From Archangium sp. (GTDB lineage Bacteria; Myxococcota; Myxococcia; Myxococcales; Myxococcaceae): 53,734 nt of DNA. Below are positions 32,134 through 41,346 of this stretch, in pieces. The position numbers and the translations under genes were made by a program. The notes under the pieces are model-generated. The model was not told where the DNA came from and did no database searches. It saw nothing but the letters and a program-made list of their open reading frames with translations. Position 1 is the first letter of the stretch. Each line of letters starts with the position of its first letter. The stretch is taken from positions 1-53,734 of the forward strand of contig JAUXRX010000060.1 of the NCBI GenBank assembly GCA_030681645.1, in the 5' to 3' direction.

Positions 32134-34728
32134 TTGATTCGGACGCTCGCCCTCGCCGTGGTGCTCTTCGGTGCCTGCCGCTCGCCGGTCGAGCCGCTCG
32201 CCGTCACCCTCACGGGGGCCAGCGCGATCGAGCGCACCGACGCCGGGGAGCGGTACTGGTTCGACGCGCCCGACGCACCCACCGTCACCGCCGGCGCGAG
32301 GCAGCTCCACGTGCGCTGGGACGCAGCCGAAGCGCGCGTGGTCGAGGGGCCGAGCGTTCGTCTCGAGCGTCCCTCCGACGGTGAACACACGCTCACCCTC
32401 AGCACCGGCCGCGCCGCGCGCACCCTGCGGCTCGTCTTCCGCGCACCGGCTCGCGCCATCACCGACGCCTTCGCTGCGAAGGCCCGCGCGGACGCCGGCG
32501 GCGCCCGCCGTGAGCTCGACACCCGGCCGCCGCACGAGTGGCCCTGGGCCTGCGTCGGGCTCGCCCGCGAGGCCGCCACGCGAGACAAGGCCGACGCGTA
32601 CTCCGCGTGTGCCCAGGGCGCCGAGGAGCGCGGCTTCATCACCGAGGCCATCAGCCGGCGCATCGCAGCGCTGCACTGGGCGCGCAGCCTGCGCCAGCTC
32701 GGCCGGGCCCGCGCGTTGATCGATCAACTCGACCGGGCGCTGCGCGACTTCCCCGAGGTGCGGCTCGCGTCGCAGTTCCACTACCAGCAGAGCGTCTTCC
32801 TCGCCGAGACCGGAGAGCTCCGCGACGCCGAGCGGGTGCTCCGGCTCGCCATCGACGAGTCCGCGCGCGCGCAGCGGCCCGATGAGGCCGCGCTCTACCG
32901 GGCGTACGCGGCGGTCATCGTCTCCGAGTCGGGCCACCACGCCGACGCCCTCGCCGAGGCGCGCGCGCTCGAGGGCGTGGCCAGCCCGGCGCTCTCGCCG
33001 AAAGACCAGCTCGCGCTCCGCAGCAACCTCGCGTGGGTCAAGCTGCGCGCCTTCGCCCAGCACGTGAGCGGGGTGGACGCCGGGGCGCTCCGCGACGAAC
33101 TGACGAAGCTCGCCGCGGACGGCCTCGCCGCCGACCAACCGCTCCACGCGTCGGACACCCTGTCCAACCTCGCCTGGCTCGAGCTGACCCAGGGCCACTT
33201 CGACCGGGCCACCGAAGCGGTGGCGAAGGCCCGGGCACACGCCGGCGACGCCCAGACCGTCGAGGTCCTCTTCCTCGACTGGCTCGAAGGCCGGCTCGCG
33301 CTCGCCTCGGGCGACGGCGCCGGCGCGGTCCGCGCCTTCGAGGCGATGCTGCAGCGCGGCTCCCGGTCGGTCGATCGCTTCGCCGATTCCGCGTGGCGGG
33401 CGCACCTCGGGCTCGCCGAAGCGCGCCTCCAGCTGAACCAACGGGCAGAAGCGGTGAAGGCGCTGGGTGAAGCGCGAGCCGCGCTCTCGCAGCAGGCGCG
33501 TGACTTCGACCCGTCCCAGCGCGTCGCCTTTCTCCAGGACCGCCGCAGCGCCATCGCCAACGCCGTCGAGGCCTTCGTTCGCGCGGGGAAGTGCGACATC
33601 GCGTGGAGACTGGCCGACGACGGCCAGGCCTGGCTCGCCCGCAGCTTCGAGTCAGACCGCCGCGTGCGCCTCGCGCAGCTCACGCCCACCGCGCGCGCGG
33701 CCTTCGAGCGCGACGAAGAAGCGTGGGCGCTGGAGCGCGAGGCCCTGCTGTCGGCCGCGCCGCCGGCGCTCGCGTCGGTCGAGGAGCTCGAGGCCTGGAA
33801 GACGGCCCGGGCCCTCGCACTCGAGCAGCTGCGCACCCGAGCCAACGGGCTCGCCGCGGCGCTCGACGCGCAGGCCCCGCTGCGAACGCGCGCGGCCTTC
33901 GAGCCGAGCGCGCTGGCGGCCGATGAGGCGCTGCTCGAGTGGTTTCACACCCCGGCCGGCGACCGGCTCTTCGTGGTGCGCGCGAAGGGCGTGAGCTGCC
34001 CCGCCCCCGGCGCGCCGCTGGCCCTGCCGGGCGTGGCGCACGTCACGCTGGTGGACGGCGGCGCCCGGCTCGACGCGGCGTTCATTCATTCCCTGCTGAA
34101 GACGGCGACGGTGAGCTTCGTGCCCAGCGCGGCGTGGCTGACGCAGCCGCCCGCGCAGCCGAGCGGCGTGCCCCTCGTCATCGGAGATCCACGGTTCGAT
34201 CTCCCGGCCGCGCGTGCCGAAGCGCGAGCGGCGGCGAAGGCGCTCGGGGGCGAGCTCCTCGAAGGCGACGCGGCGACGCTCGAGGCCGTGCTCGCAGCCT
34301 GGGCGCGGCGCCCCGTGGTGCACTTCGCGGGGCACGGCCGTCTCAACGCCAGCGCGCCCTGGGAAGCGCGGCTCGAGCTGGCGAAAGGACAGGCCCTCGA
34401 CTTCGAGCTGTTGCTCTCGCGCCACCCCGCACCGGGCCTGGTGGTGCTCAGCGGCTGCGAGACGGGAACGGCGCTCGACGCGCCCGCCGACGGCATCGGG
34501 CTGGCGGAAGGCTTCCTCGCCGGCGGGGCGAACCAGGTGCTCGCCACCACCATCGAGGTGCGCGACGAGCGCGCGCGCACCTTCATCGAGCGCTTCTACC
34601 GGCTGGGTGGAGCGGAGAACCCCACCACCGCCTTCCGGCTCGCGGCGCTCGAGGCACGCGCCGCGGGTGATTCGAGCTGGGAAGAGTGGAAGCTCTTCGG
34701 CCGAAGGGCGCTCAGCGCTCGACGGTGA
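32134..34728 (+). CDS. TPR-CHAT caspase-like protein, predicted lipoprotein
   Basis: The 864-aa protein starts at TTG (32134). A signal helix with a lipobox-like end (LALAVVLFGAC) predicts export. A helical region of about 450 aa resembles TPRs (AISRRIAALHWARSLRQLGR, ESGHHADALAEARAL, LTQGHFDRATEAVAKARAHA). The C-terminal CHAT domain (about 590-860) has catalytic H734 in VHFAGHG and C775 in VVLSGCETG, and then GIGLAEGFLAGGANQVLAT. CHAT proteases are usually cytoplasmic parts of defence or death systems; a signal peptide is unusual. It is third in an operon with anti-sigma and ECF genes. Confidence 0.85.
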   Translation: MIRTLALAVVLFGACRSPVEPLAVTLTGASAIERTDAGERYWFDAPDAPTVTAGARQLHVRWDAAEARVVEGPSVRLERPSDGEHTLTLSTGRAARTLRLVFRAPARAITDAFAAKARADAGGARRELDTRPPHEWPWACVGLAREAATRDKADAYSACAQGAEERGFITEAISRRIAALHWARSLRQLGRARALIDQLDRALRDFPEVRLASQFHYQQSVFLAETGELRDAERVLRLAIDESARAQRPDEAALYRAYAAVIVSESGHHADALAEARALEGVASPALSPKDQLALRSNLAWVKLRAFAQHVSGVDAGALRDELTKLAADGLAADQPLHASDTLSNLAWLELTQGHFDRATEAVAKARAHAGDAQTVEVLFLDWLEGRLALASGDGAGAVRAFEAMLQRGSRSVDRFADSAWRAHLGLAEARLQLNQRAEAVKALGEARAALSQQARDFDPSQRVAFLQDRRSAIANAVEAFVRAGKCDIAWRLADDGQAWLARSFESDRRVRLAQLTPTARAAFERDEEAWALEREALLSAAPPALASVEELEAWKTARALALEQLRTRANGLAAALDAQAPLRTRAAFEPSALAADEALLEWFHTPAGDRLFVVRAKGVSCPAPGAPLALPGVAHVTLVDGGARLDAAFIHSLLKTATVSFVPSAAWLTQPPAQPSGVPLVIGDPRFDLPAARAEARAAAKALGGELLEGDAATLEAVLAAWARRPVVHFAGHGRLNASAPWEARLELAKGQALDFELLLSRHPAPGLVVLSGCETGTALDAPADGIGLAEGFLAGGANQVLATTIEVRDERARTFIERFYRLGGAENPTTAFRLAALEARAAGDSSWEEWKLFGRRALSARR

Positions 34729-36121
34729 AGCGCACGCTGCTGCCGGTGACGGAGAACGTGTTGCCCACGATGTAGCTCCAGTCACCACCACCCGGCGGCG
34801 GAGCCACGGCCCCCGCCACTTCGAGCAACAGCCTCTGGAGCGCCAGCTGGGTGCTCCGCTCGGCGAGCGCGTTCTGCACGCCGTCGAGCATCGCCTGCTG
34901 CACCCGGCTCTTGATGTCTCCATTCATCAGGTCGACGATGAAGGAGAAGAGGTTGTCCACCCCGCTGAAGTTGCCGTTGAAGGTCGCGGCGCTGGCCGTC
35001 ACTTCCGGCTGACCGCACATGCCGACCTTGCCGCCGAAGGCGACCGAGCCGTTGAACGAGCTGATGTTGAGGTTCGGGTACACCCAGTTGCTGCTGAGCA
35101 GCTCCAGGCCGCCCTCTTCGAAGCGCGCGGTGAGGATGACGCTGCGCGAGCTGGGCGTGAGCGTGAGCGCCGCGCCGCCGGCGAGGTTGATGTTGTTGGG
35201 CGTGTAGCGCGTGGAACCCAGCGGCAGGTCGAGGTCGACGGCCGGCAGGGGAATGGACTCCGGCGCGAGGCCTGCGGCGACGAGAGACGTGGAGGGCGTG
35301 AAGTCCGCGCTCAGCCCGTGCGCGCGAAAGGTCGAGCCGAGGATGGCGAGGTTGAGGCCCGTGAACTCGGGCACCCCGAGCACCACGCTGCTGCGCTCGT
35401 GCGAGATGACGCCCTGGAACACCGAGCCCGTGTCATCGAGCACCGTCAGCCTGCCCACCCCGCTGGTCGCGATGGCGCGCACCGTCGGGCGATCGGGGCG
35501 CAGGCCGCCCGGAGAGATGAAGCGCCAGTGCTCGTTGCAGCCCGTGCCCACGTTCTCGAACAGCGCGTCGTCGAAGTTCTGGGCGTACAGGCGGTCTTCG
35601 AGCACCCCACCGGCCAGGGCGATCTGTTCCGCGGCGGCGGCCTCACCCACCGGCGTCCAGGCGCCATTGGGGGTGGTGGTGCGCCGCACCTCGCCGGTGT
35701 CCAACAGCGCGACGAAGTGGCTGATCGCGCCGAAGAGGACGAACACCGAGCCGCCGCTGACGTGCGTCGTGCCGACCGGTGCAAACCCGACGTGCGTCGC
35801 CGGCAGCCCCAGCGGCGTGCCGTCGTTCTTCAAGATCTCCCGCGAGCTCTTGCGGAAGAGATGCACGGCGTTGTTCACGCACGACACGGAATCTTCGCCG
35901 CGCGCGGCGCCCAGCGAGCCGGTGGTGCCGTTGAGCAGCCGCAGTGTGCCCGCGCCAGTCGGAGTGGCCGCGTCGATGCCGTACACCCGGCCATCGGCGC
36001 ACGTCGCGACCTTGCGCAGGCGCGCGTTGGTGGGAATCGAAGCGTCACGCGTCCACGCGACGGACACGGCTTGAGCAGCGAACGCGGTGGCGATCACCGC
36101 GAGAGAGAGAAGACGTTTCAT
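34712..36121 (-). CDS. Secreted hypothetical protein (469 aa)
   Basis: A clean Sec signal (LLSLAVIATAFAAQA) is followed by a repetitive beta region in the first half, where Gly/Thr-rich strands (CADGRVYGIDAAT, GRLTVLDDTGSVFQG) suggest a propeller or WD-like fold. The C-terminal half has VDLDLPLGSTRYTP, KVGMCGQPEVTAS and a helical segment (FSFIVDLMNGDIKSRVQQAM) that could bind a membrane. No enzyme motif is seen. The gene overlaps the end of the convergent CHAT gene by 17 bp. Confidence 0.7.
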   Translation of the reverse strand: MKRLLSLAVIATAFAAQAVSVAWTRDASIPTNARLRKVATCADGRVYGIDAATPTGAGTLRLLNGTTGSLGAARGEDSVSCVNNAVHLFRKSSREILKNDGTPLGLPATHVGFAPVGTTHVSGGSVFVLFGAISHFVALLDTGEVRRTTTPNGAWTPVGEAAAAEQIALAGGVLEDRLYAQNFDDALFENVGTGCNEHWRFISPGGLRPDRPTVRAIATSGVGRLTVLDDTGSVFQGVISHERSSVVLGVPEFTGLNLAILGSTFRAHGLSADFTPSTSLVAAGLAPESIPLPAVDLDLPLGSTRYTPNNINLAGGAALTLTPSSRSVILTARFEEGGLELLSSNWVYPNLNISSFNGSVAFGGKVGMCGQPEVTASAATFNGNFSGVDNLFSFIVDLMNGDIKSRVQQAMLDGVQNALAERSTQLALQRLLLEVAGAVAPPPGGGDWSYIVGNTFSVTGSSVRFTVER

Positions 36122-36279
36122 GAGGAGGCTCCTGTTGGGGTTCCGGAAGATCCGGACGCGTCGGAGTACTCGTCACCCGCGACCGCTCTTTTCCGGCGCC
36201 TTCGGGGCCGCTCCGAAAAAGGCGAGCGCGCCGGGCCGAGTACCAGCCGCTGCACCCGAAGTTCCCCAACGAGGCCACC

Positions 36280-37419
36280 ATGTCCAGACTCACGAAGCTC
36301 CTCCCGCTGTTGCTGCTCTCCCTCACCGGCTGCATCTCGCGCTCGCTGGTGGGCGACCCCTACAACTGCCAGTGCGCAGTCCCCCTCCTCGGGCGAGGCG
36401 GCTGCGGCGGCTTCGGCGTCGCCTTCGATACCTGGGCGTGCGTCGCGCCGGGCGATAGCGCGGTCAATGCCTGCAACAACGCCTGCATGAACGTCGCTGG
36501 TCTGGGCAGCGGCGTGTTCCTCACGTGCGAGTTCCCCGGCTACGACGTGCCGGCGGTGTCCCCTGCGCCCGACGCGTCCCGCTGCCAACCGCCGGTCGGT
36601 GGCACGGGGTCCCCGCTGCTCGCCACCACCGGCTACGAGAGCTCGCCGTGGGACTACGTCCCTGGCCGGTCGGTGGTCAACGTGCAGAACGCGCGTGACA
36701 CCGAGAACATCTCGCTGAGCGCCGGGCAGATCTCGCTCTTCATGCCCGAGGGTCACACCAACCCGGGCCCGATGCGCTTCGACCTGGTGAGCCTCGTGGG
36801 GAACACCAGCGCGTTCGGCTTCGACGGCCACACGGTCAGCAGCTTCCGCCTGATGAACGCGGGCCGCTTCACGGCAACGGCCGGGCCCGGCTACGCGCCG
36901 CCGCATGCGGGCCAGTTCAACTCGTACCGCATCGAGAGCGGCTACCCGCTCGCCTACACCGTGGTGGTGGACGGCGTGGAGATCAGTGACCTCGTGTCCG
37001 ACTCGGCGCCGCACACCGGGTACATGTACTCCGACAGCAGCGGCCAGTACCTCGTCTACGAAGGCACCTTCACGCTGGGCGTCGACCCGAAGAACCCCAT
37101 CACGCTGACGATGCACCTCGAGTTCCGCTACGGCCTCAGCCGCCCGCCTGCGCCGACGCTCGAGATCACCCGCACCGACACCGGCGGCACGGTGGGCCTC
37201 ACCGCGAAGCCCGGCGACAGCGACCCGAACGCGACGTACACGTTCATCTGGGTGGCAGGCCACGAGTTCGTCTCGAAGGCCCCCGTCCTGTCCACGGGCC
37301 CGTCGGTGAGCGTGAACCCCAAGGTCCTCGGCGAGGACTGGGTGAGCGTCCTGGTCTACGCGAACGAAGCGAAGATCTGGCGCCAGCAGAGCGTGTGCCT
37401 GAAGCCCGGCGGCTGCTGA
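36280..37419 (+). CDS. Hypothetical lipoprotein (379 aa)
   Basis: The signal and lipobox are LLPLLLLSLTGC. A Cys-rich N-terminal segment (NCQCAVPLLGRGGCGGFG, WACVAPG, ACNNACMN, LTCEFPG) with about eight cysteines precedes a beta-rich region. The C-terminal part (PTLEITRTDTGGTVGLTAKP) looks like an Ig-type domain. No enzyme family is recognised. It precedes the M19-VCBS gene by 22 bp on the same strand, so they are likely co-transcribed and functionally linked on the cell surface. Confidence 0.7.
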   Translation: MSRLTKLLPLLLLSLTGCISRSLVGDPYNCQCAVPLLGRGGCGGFGVAFDTWACVAPGDSAVNACNNACMNVAGLGSGVFLTCEFPGYDVPAVSPAPDASRCQPPVGGTGSPLLATTGYESSPWDYVPGRSVVNVQNARDTENISLSAGQISLFMPEGHTNPGPMRFDLVSLVGNTSAFGFDGHTVSSFRLMNAGRFTATAGPGYAPPHAGQFNSYRIESGYPLAYTVVVDGVEISDLVSDSAPHTGYMYSDSSGQYLVYEGTFTLGVDPKNPITLTMHLEFRYGLSRPPAPTLEITRTDTGGTVGLTAKPGDSDPNATYTFIWVAGHEFVSKAPVLSTGPSVSVNPKVLGEDWVSVLVYANEAKIWRQQSVCLKPGGC

Positions 37420-37441
37420 GCGGTGCCCGAGGAGAACTCCC

Positions 37442-40114
37442 ATGAAAACCAGCTCACTCGTCTCTCGGCTCGCCGGCCCCCTGGTCGCGCTCGCCCTGTG
37501 CGCCGCGCCGCCCGCGGCCGCACAGCGCCTCGTCGGTTTCGCCGACACCCATTCGCACCCCATGAGTCACCTGGGGTTCGGTGGAATGGTGATGTACGGC
37601 TCACCTGACCCGTCACTCCCGATGCTCGCCGGCCAGAAGTACCGCGGGTACGACGTCTTCAACCCGGAGTGCAACCCGAGCACCGAGATCGCCGGCTCAG
37701 CGGCGGGCGCGCTCGGCAACTGCAACGCGCTCCACGGCGCGCCGGGCGTCGGCAACGACTGCGGCGACGTCCTCCGCTCGGCGATCGTCGACCAGGTCGA
37801 GGAGCGCTACGTGTTCGAGACGCCCAACCCGGGCCTGTTCGGCGCGGTGATGGATCACCCGCACGCGGGCTACCCCGGCTTCGCGCACTGGCCGCACTGG
37901 TCCACCGTGACGCACCAGCAGATGTACTGGGAATGGGTGCGCCGGGCGTGGCAGGGGGGGCAACGCGTGCTGGTCGCGCTGGCGGTGAACAACTCGCTGC
38001 TGGCCAGGGCAGGCAACGCGCGCCAGTACATCGACGATCGCGCCTCGGTCGACGTGCAGCTCGACAACATCAGCGCCTTCGTGGGCGCGCACCCCGACTT
38101 CATGGCCATCGCCCGCACGCCGCAGGAACTGCGCGACATCGTCAACCGCGGCGACCTCGCGGTGGTGCTGGGCGTGGAGACCGACGACTTCGGCAACCTC
38201 ACCCGCCGCCAGGCCGCGGGAGAGACCATCACCGACCCGATCATCGCAGAGGAGATCCGCCACCTCTGGGAGGACAAGGGCGTCCGCTACATCCTCCCCA
38301 TCCACTTCTCGGACACGGTGCTGGGCGGCTACGCCATCAACAAGGACCTCTTCGCGCTCTCGTCGAAGGAGTACCGCAACGAGTTCCCCACCCCGCGCAA
38401 CAGCTGCGGCGAGGGCGTGCACTTCGAGCTCAACCGCACCGTCTTCAACAGCGTGCAGTCCGACCTCCTGCGCACGCGTGACCTGGGCCGCATCATCGAC
38501 ACGCAGCCGACCTACACCCCGCCGAGCGAGGGCTGCGGCCACGCCAACTCGCGAGACCTGCAGCCCATCGGAGCGCGGGCGCTCTCGATGATGATGGCCC
38601 GCGGCATGTTGATCGACATCGACCACATGTCACGCCTCACCGCCGACGAAGCGCTGCAGCTCGCGTACAACCGCGACTACCCGCTCACCTCCGGGCACAA
38701 CGGCATGCTCGACCCGGCGTGCCTCACGAGCTCACCGGTGGACCCCGATCGCTGCAACGAGAACGCGCGCACCCGGGCGCAGTACGAACGCATTCGCACC
38801 ATCAAGGGCATGGTGGGCATGGGCCACGGCGGCGGCTCGACGAAGTTCGTGCGCAGCTACCGCGACCTGCTCACCGTGATGGGCAACCGCCCGATGGCCA
38901 TCGGCACCGACGCGAACGGCCTCGAGGCGCTGCCTGCGCCCGACCCGCTCGCGCCGGTGACGTACGACGCGTCGTTTCCGCGCTACACGTTCGACGGCAC
39001 GCCGTTCGACTTCAACGTGGTGGGCTTCGCGCACTACGGCATGTTCCCCGACTTCCTGCGCAGCCTGCAGTCGAGCCCCACCCCCTCGCTGCGCATGACC
39101 ACTCCGGAGATGAGCACCTTCCTGAGCTCGGCCGAGCAGTTCGCGCGCACCTGGGAACGCAGCACGCTGCGCGCGGTCGGAGCGCCGCGCCTCACCGCCG
39201 CGACCGTGAGCACCGTGTGGTGCACCCACTCCACCGTCACCGGCGTGCTGGCGGGAGACTTCAACGGGGACGGGGCCGACGACCTGCTGTGCCGCGATCC
39301 CTCGCGGCTGTGGTTCAGCTACGCCAACAACCGCGGAGAGATCACCGGGGGCGACCACTGGCGCCTCGACACCACGTGGTGCACCGAGCCGGGTTCGACG
39401 CTGCAGACCGGAGACTTCGACGGTGACGGGCGCAGCGATCTGCTCTGCCGCGACAGCGGGCGCATTCGCATCGACTGGGCCGATCGCTTCGGCCACTTCG
39501 CAGGCGCGACCGACACCGGCAGCACCGGGTGGTGCCCGGCCGGCGCCACGCTGCTGGTCGGAGACTTCAACGGTGATGGCCGGTCCGACCTGATGTGCCG
39601 GGACGGCGCGAGCAACCGCATCGACTTCGCCAGCAACACGGGCCGCCTCAGCGGCTCGACCGAGGCGTCGAGCAGCCTGTGGTGCGGGAGCAGCTCGACG
39701 CTCTCGCTGGGAGACGTCAACGGCGACGGGCGGACGGATCTGCTCTGCCGCACGGCCTCGGGCCTCTTCGCCGACCATGCGAGCACCACTCCTTCGACGA
39801 CGTTCTGGGGCAGTGACTGGTCGGTGAGCACGGCCTACTGCACGCACGCTGGCGCCCGGCCCGCGTTCGCCGACGTCAACGGCGACGGCCGCGTCGACTG
39901 GCTCTGCAAGGACGCGACGCGCATCTGGGTCGACTTCGCCGACGCGAACGGCAGGTACCCCGGCGCGCCGTGGGAACGCGCGCTCACCTTCTGCACGGGC
40001 GCGGGCGACACGTTCAGCATCAGCGACGTCAACGGCGACAGCCGCGCCGACCTGGTCTGCAAGAACGCCACGACGGTCAACGTGCGCTACTCGCTGCTGA
40101 CGGGGAGGTACTGA
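37442..40114 (+). CDS. Secreted M19-type dipeptidase-like protein with VCBS/FG-GAP repeats
   Basis: The 890-aa protein has a GAGGAG site before the ATG and a Sec signal (GPLVALALCAAPPAAAQ). The N-terminal 550 residues resemble the metal-dependent M19 membrane-dipeptidase family of the amidohydrolase superfamily: metal-binding DTHSHPM, LVALAVNN, VVLGVETDDF, MLIDIDHMS, TSGHNGM, IGTDANG. From about 600 there are six FG-GAP/VCBS repeats (GDFNGDGADDLLCRD, GDFDGDGRSDLLCRD, GDVNGDGRTDLLCRT), each with a calcium-binding DxDxDGxxD loop and a conserved Cys. The repeats usually mediate binding or surface attachment. The substrate is unknown. Confidence 0.85.
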   Translation: MKTSSLVSRLAGPLVALALCAAPPAAAQRLVGFADTHSHPMSHLGFGGMVMYGSPDPSLPMLAGQKYRGYDVFNPECNPSTEIAGSAAGALGNCNALHGAPGVGNDCGDVLRSAIVDQVEERYVFETPNPGLFGAVMDHPHAGYPGFAHWPHWSTVTHQQMYWEWVRRAWQGGQRVLVALAVNNSLLARAGNARQYIDDRASVDVQLDNISAFVGAHPDFMAIARTPQELRDIVNRGDLAVVLGVETDDFGNLTRRQAAGETITDPIIAEEIRHLWEDKGVRYILPIHFSDTVLGGYAINKDLFALSSKEYRNEFPTPRNSCGEGVHFELNRTVFNSVQSDLLRTRDLGRIIDTQPTYTPPSEGCGHANSRDLQPIGARALSMMMARGMLIDIDHMSRLTADEALQLAYNRDYPLTSGHNGMLDPACLTSSPVDPDRCNENARTRAQYERIRTIKGMVGMGHGGGSTKFVRSYRDLLTVMGNRPMAIGTDANGLEALPAPDPLAPVTYDASFPRYTFDGTPFDFNVVGFAHYGMFPDFLRSLQSSPTPSLRMTTPEMSTFLSSAEQFARTWERSTLRAVGAPRLTAATVSTVWCTHSTVTGVLAGDFNGDGADDLLCRDPSRLWFSYANNRGEITGGDHWRLDTTWCTEPGSTLQTGDFDGDGRSDLLCRDSGRIRIDWADRFGHFAGATDTGSTGWCPAGATLLVGDFNGDGRSDLMCRDGASNRIDFASNTGRLSGSTEASSSLWCGSSSTLSLGDVNGDGRTDLLCRTASGLFADHASTTPSTTFWGSDWSVSTAYCTHAGARPAFADVNGDGRVDWLCKDATRIWVDFADANGRYPGAPWERALTFCTGAGDTFSISDVNGDSRADLVCKNATTVNVRYSLLTGRY

Positions 40115-40145
40115 GAGGCCCCTCGGGGTGAAGGAAGTTCAAGGA

Positions 40146-40190
40146 GCCCAGCGCCACGAGCCTTGACGTGGCGCTGGGCTTCTTCGTTTG
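40146..40190. terminator. Bidirectional intrinsic terminator
   Basis: A perfect 13-bp stem (GCCCAGCGCCACG at 40146-40158 and CGTGGCGCTGGGC at 40167-40179) with an 8-nt loop is followed by TTCTTCGTTT. It lies between the convergent M19-VCBS and cytochrome genes and can stop transcription from both sides. Confidence 0.85.
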
Positions 40191-40259
40191 AACGGGCTTG
40201 CTCGCTCCGCTCCGCATTTCCGCCAGCCGCGCCCGAAGGACTGAAGCGCACAGGGCTGA

Positions 40260-41240
40260 TCAGCGTTGACCGCTCGGCTTCGCGGGCACGCGCTGGAGAT
40301 ACGCCCACAGCGCCCTCAACTCGTGGTCTTCCATCTTCTGCGCATAGGACGTGATCATCGACATCGGAGGCCGCAGCGGAGTGCCGTCCTTGCGCACGCC
40401 CTTCCGCACGGCGGCCTCGAAGGTCTCGTAGGTCCACCCCGCGAGCCCCTCGGCGTGCGGCGTCAGGTTCAGCGCGACCGGCCACGCCGGATCACCGCCT
40501 GGAATCGGGCCCCCCGAGAAGCCCGGACCGTGGCAGCCGACGCAGGTCTGAGCGAGGTGCTTGCCGAAGTCCGCTGCCTCCACCGGCGCCTCTCTCGCAT
40601 GCGCGGCGTGGTGATCGGTCACCATTTCCGCCGGCACCAGGATCTTCCCCGTCGCCAGCAGAATCGTGCCGAGGGGACCGAAGGTCGGGTTCGGCACCGC
40701 TGCGTCAACGGGCGGCAACGAGCCGATGTAGGCGATCAGATCCGACAGCTCGCGATCGCTCATCTCGAAGAAATCGACCGCCGGCATCGCCGTGCCCGTA
40801 CCGTCGGGCTTCACACCGTGGCGCACCAGCCGTTCCCAGTCGGACGTCTTGTAGTTGGCGACCGCGCTCCCCTTGCCGCGCGTGAGGTTCTTGCCGAGCA
40901 GCTTCCCCATCGGAGCCGCGTCGACCATCGTGCCGCCGCCAAAGTCCTTCCCGTGACAGTCGGCGCAGCCGTAGCGCGACTCGACGAGGTGTTTGCCTCG
41001 CGCGACGGCGCGCTCGAGCGCGAGCTTGTCCTTCTCTTCGGCCGCCAGCATGGTGCCTTCGGGCTCGAGCGTCCTCAGTTCTTCCGCGCTGAGCGGGAAC
41101 GGCACGGGGATCTCGACCCGGTGCGTGTCCCAGCGATGATCGAGCCGCGCTGCGCCCGCCGACTTCGCCCAGCCAAAGACACCTGCCACAGACACACCCA
41201 GCGCGAGGGCGCCCAGGCCCAGCTTCTTTCCGATACTCAC
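40260..41240 (-). CDS. Diheme c-type cytochrome
   Basis: The 326-aa protein has an N-terminal signal anchor (LGLGALALGVSVAGVFGW). Two cytochrome c domains follow with heme motifs CADCH and CVGCH, and axial-Met candidates in TAMPAVDF and LRPPMSM. It is a periplasmic electron carrier or dehydrogenase subunit with the layout of alcohol-dehydrogenase cytochrome-type subunits. The GTG start is preceded by AGGGAG. No oxidoreductase gene is adjacent. It is convergent with the M19-VCBS gene and divergent from the TonB-like gene. Confidence 0.9.
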   Translation of the reverse strand: MSIGKKLGLGALALGVSVAGVFGWAKSAGAARLDHRWDTHRVEIPVPFPLSAEELRTLEPEGTMLAAEEKDKLALERAVARGKHLVESRYGCADCHGKDFGGGTMVDAAPMGKLLGKNLTRGKGSAVANYKTSDWERLVRHGVKPDGTGTAMPAVDFFEMSDRELSDLIAYIGSLPPVDAAVPNPTFGPLGTILLATGKILVPAEMVTDHHAAHAREAPVEAADFGKHLAQTCVGCHGPGFSGGPIPGGDPAWPVALNLTPHAEGLAGWTYETFEAAVRKGVRKDGTPLRPPMSMITSYAQKMEDHELRALWAYLQRVPAKPSGQR

Positions 41241-41334
41241 GTGTGGTTCTCCCTGATGAAATGCGTGTTCATGGAGACGAGACTGCCCAGCCTCGATTTC
41301 CTGGGAACCTGAAGTGGGCTCGCCCTGAGATCGC

Positions 41335-41340
41335 TACACT
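41335..41340 (+). promoter_or_regulatory. TACACT, candidate leaderless -10 element
   Basis: TACACT ends exactly 6 nt before the ATG at 41347. With normal initiation distance the transcript would start at or just before the start codon, and no ribosome-binding site is present. Confidence 0.35.
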
Positions 41341-41346
41341 CGCGCG

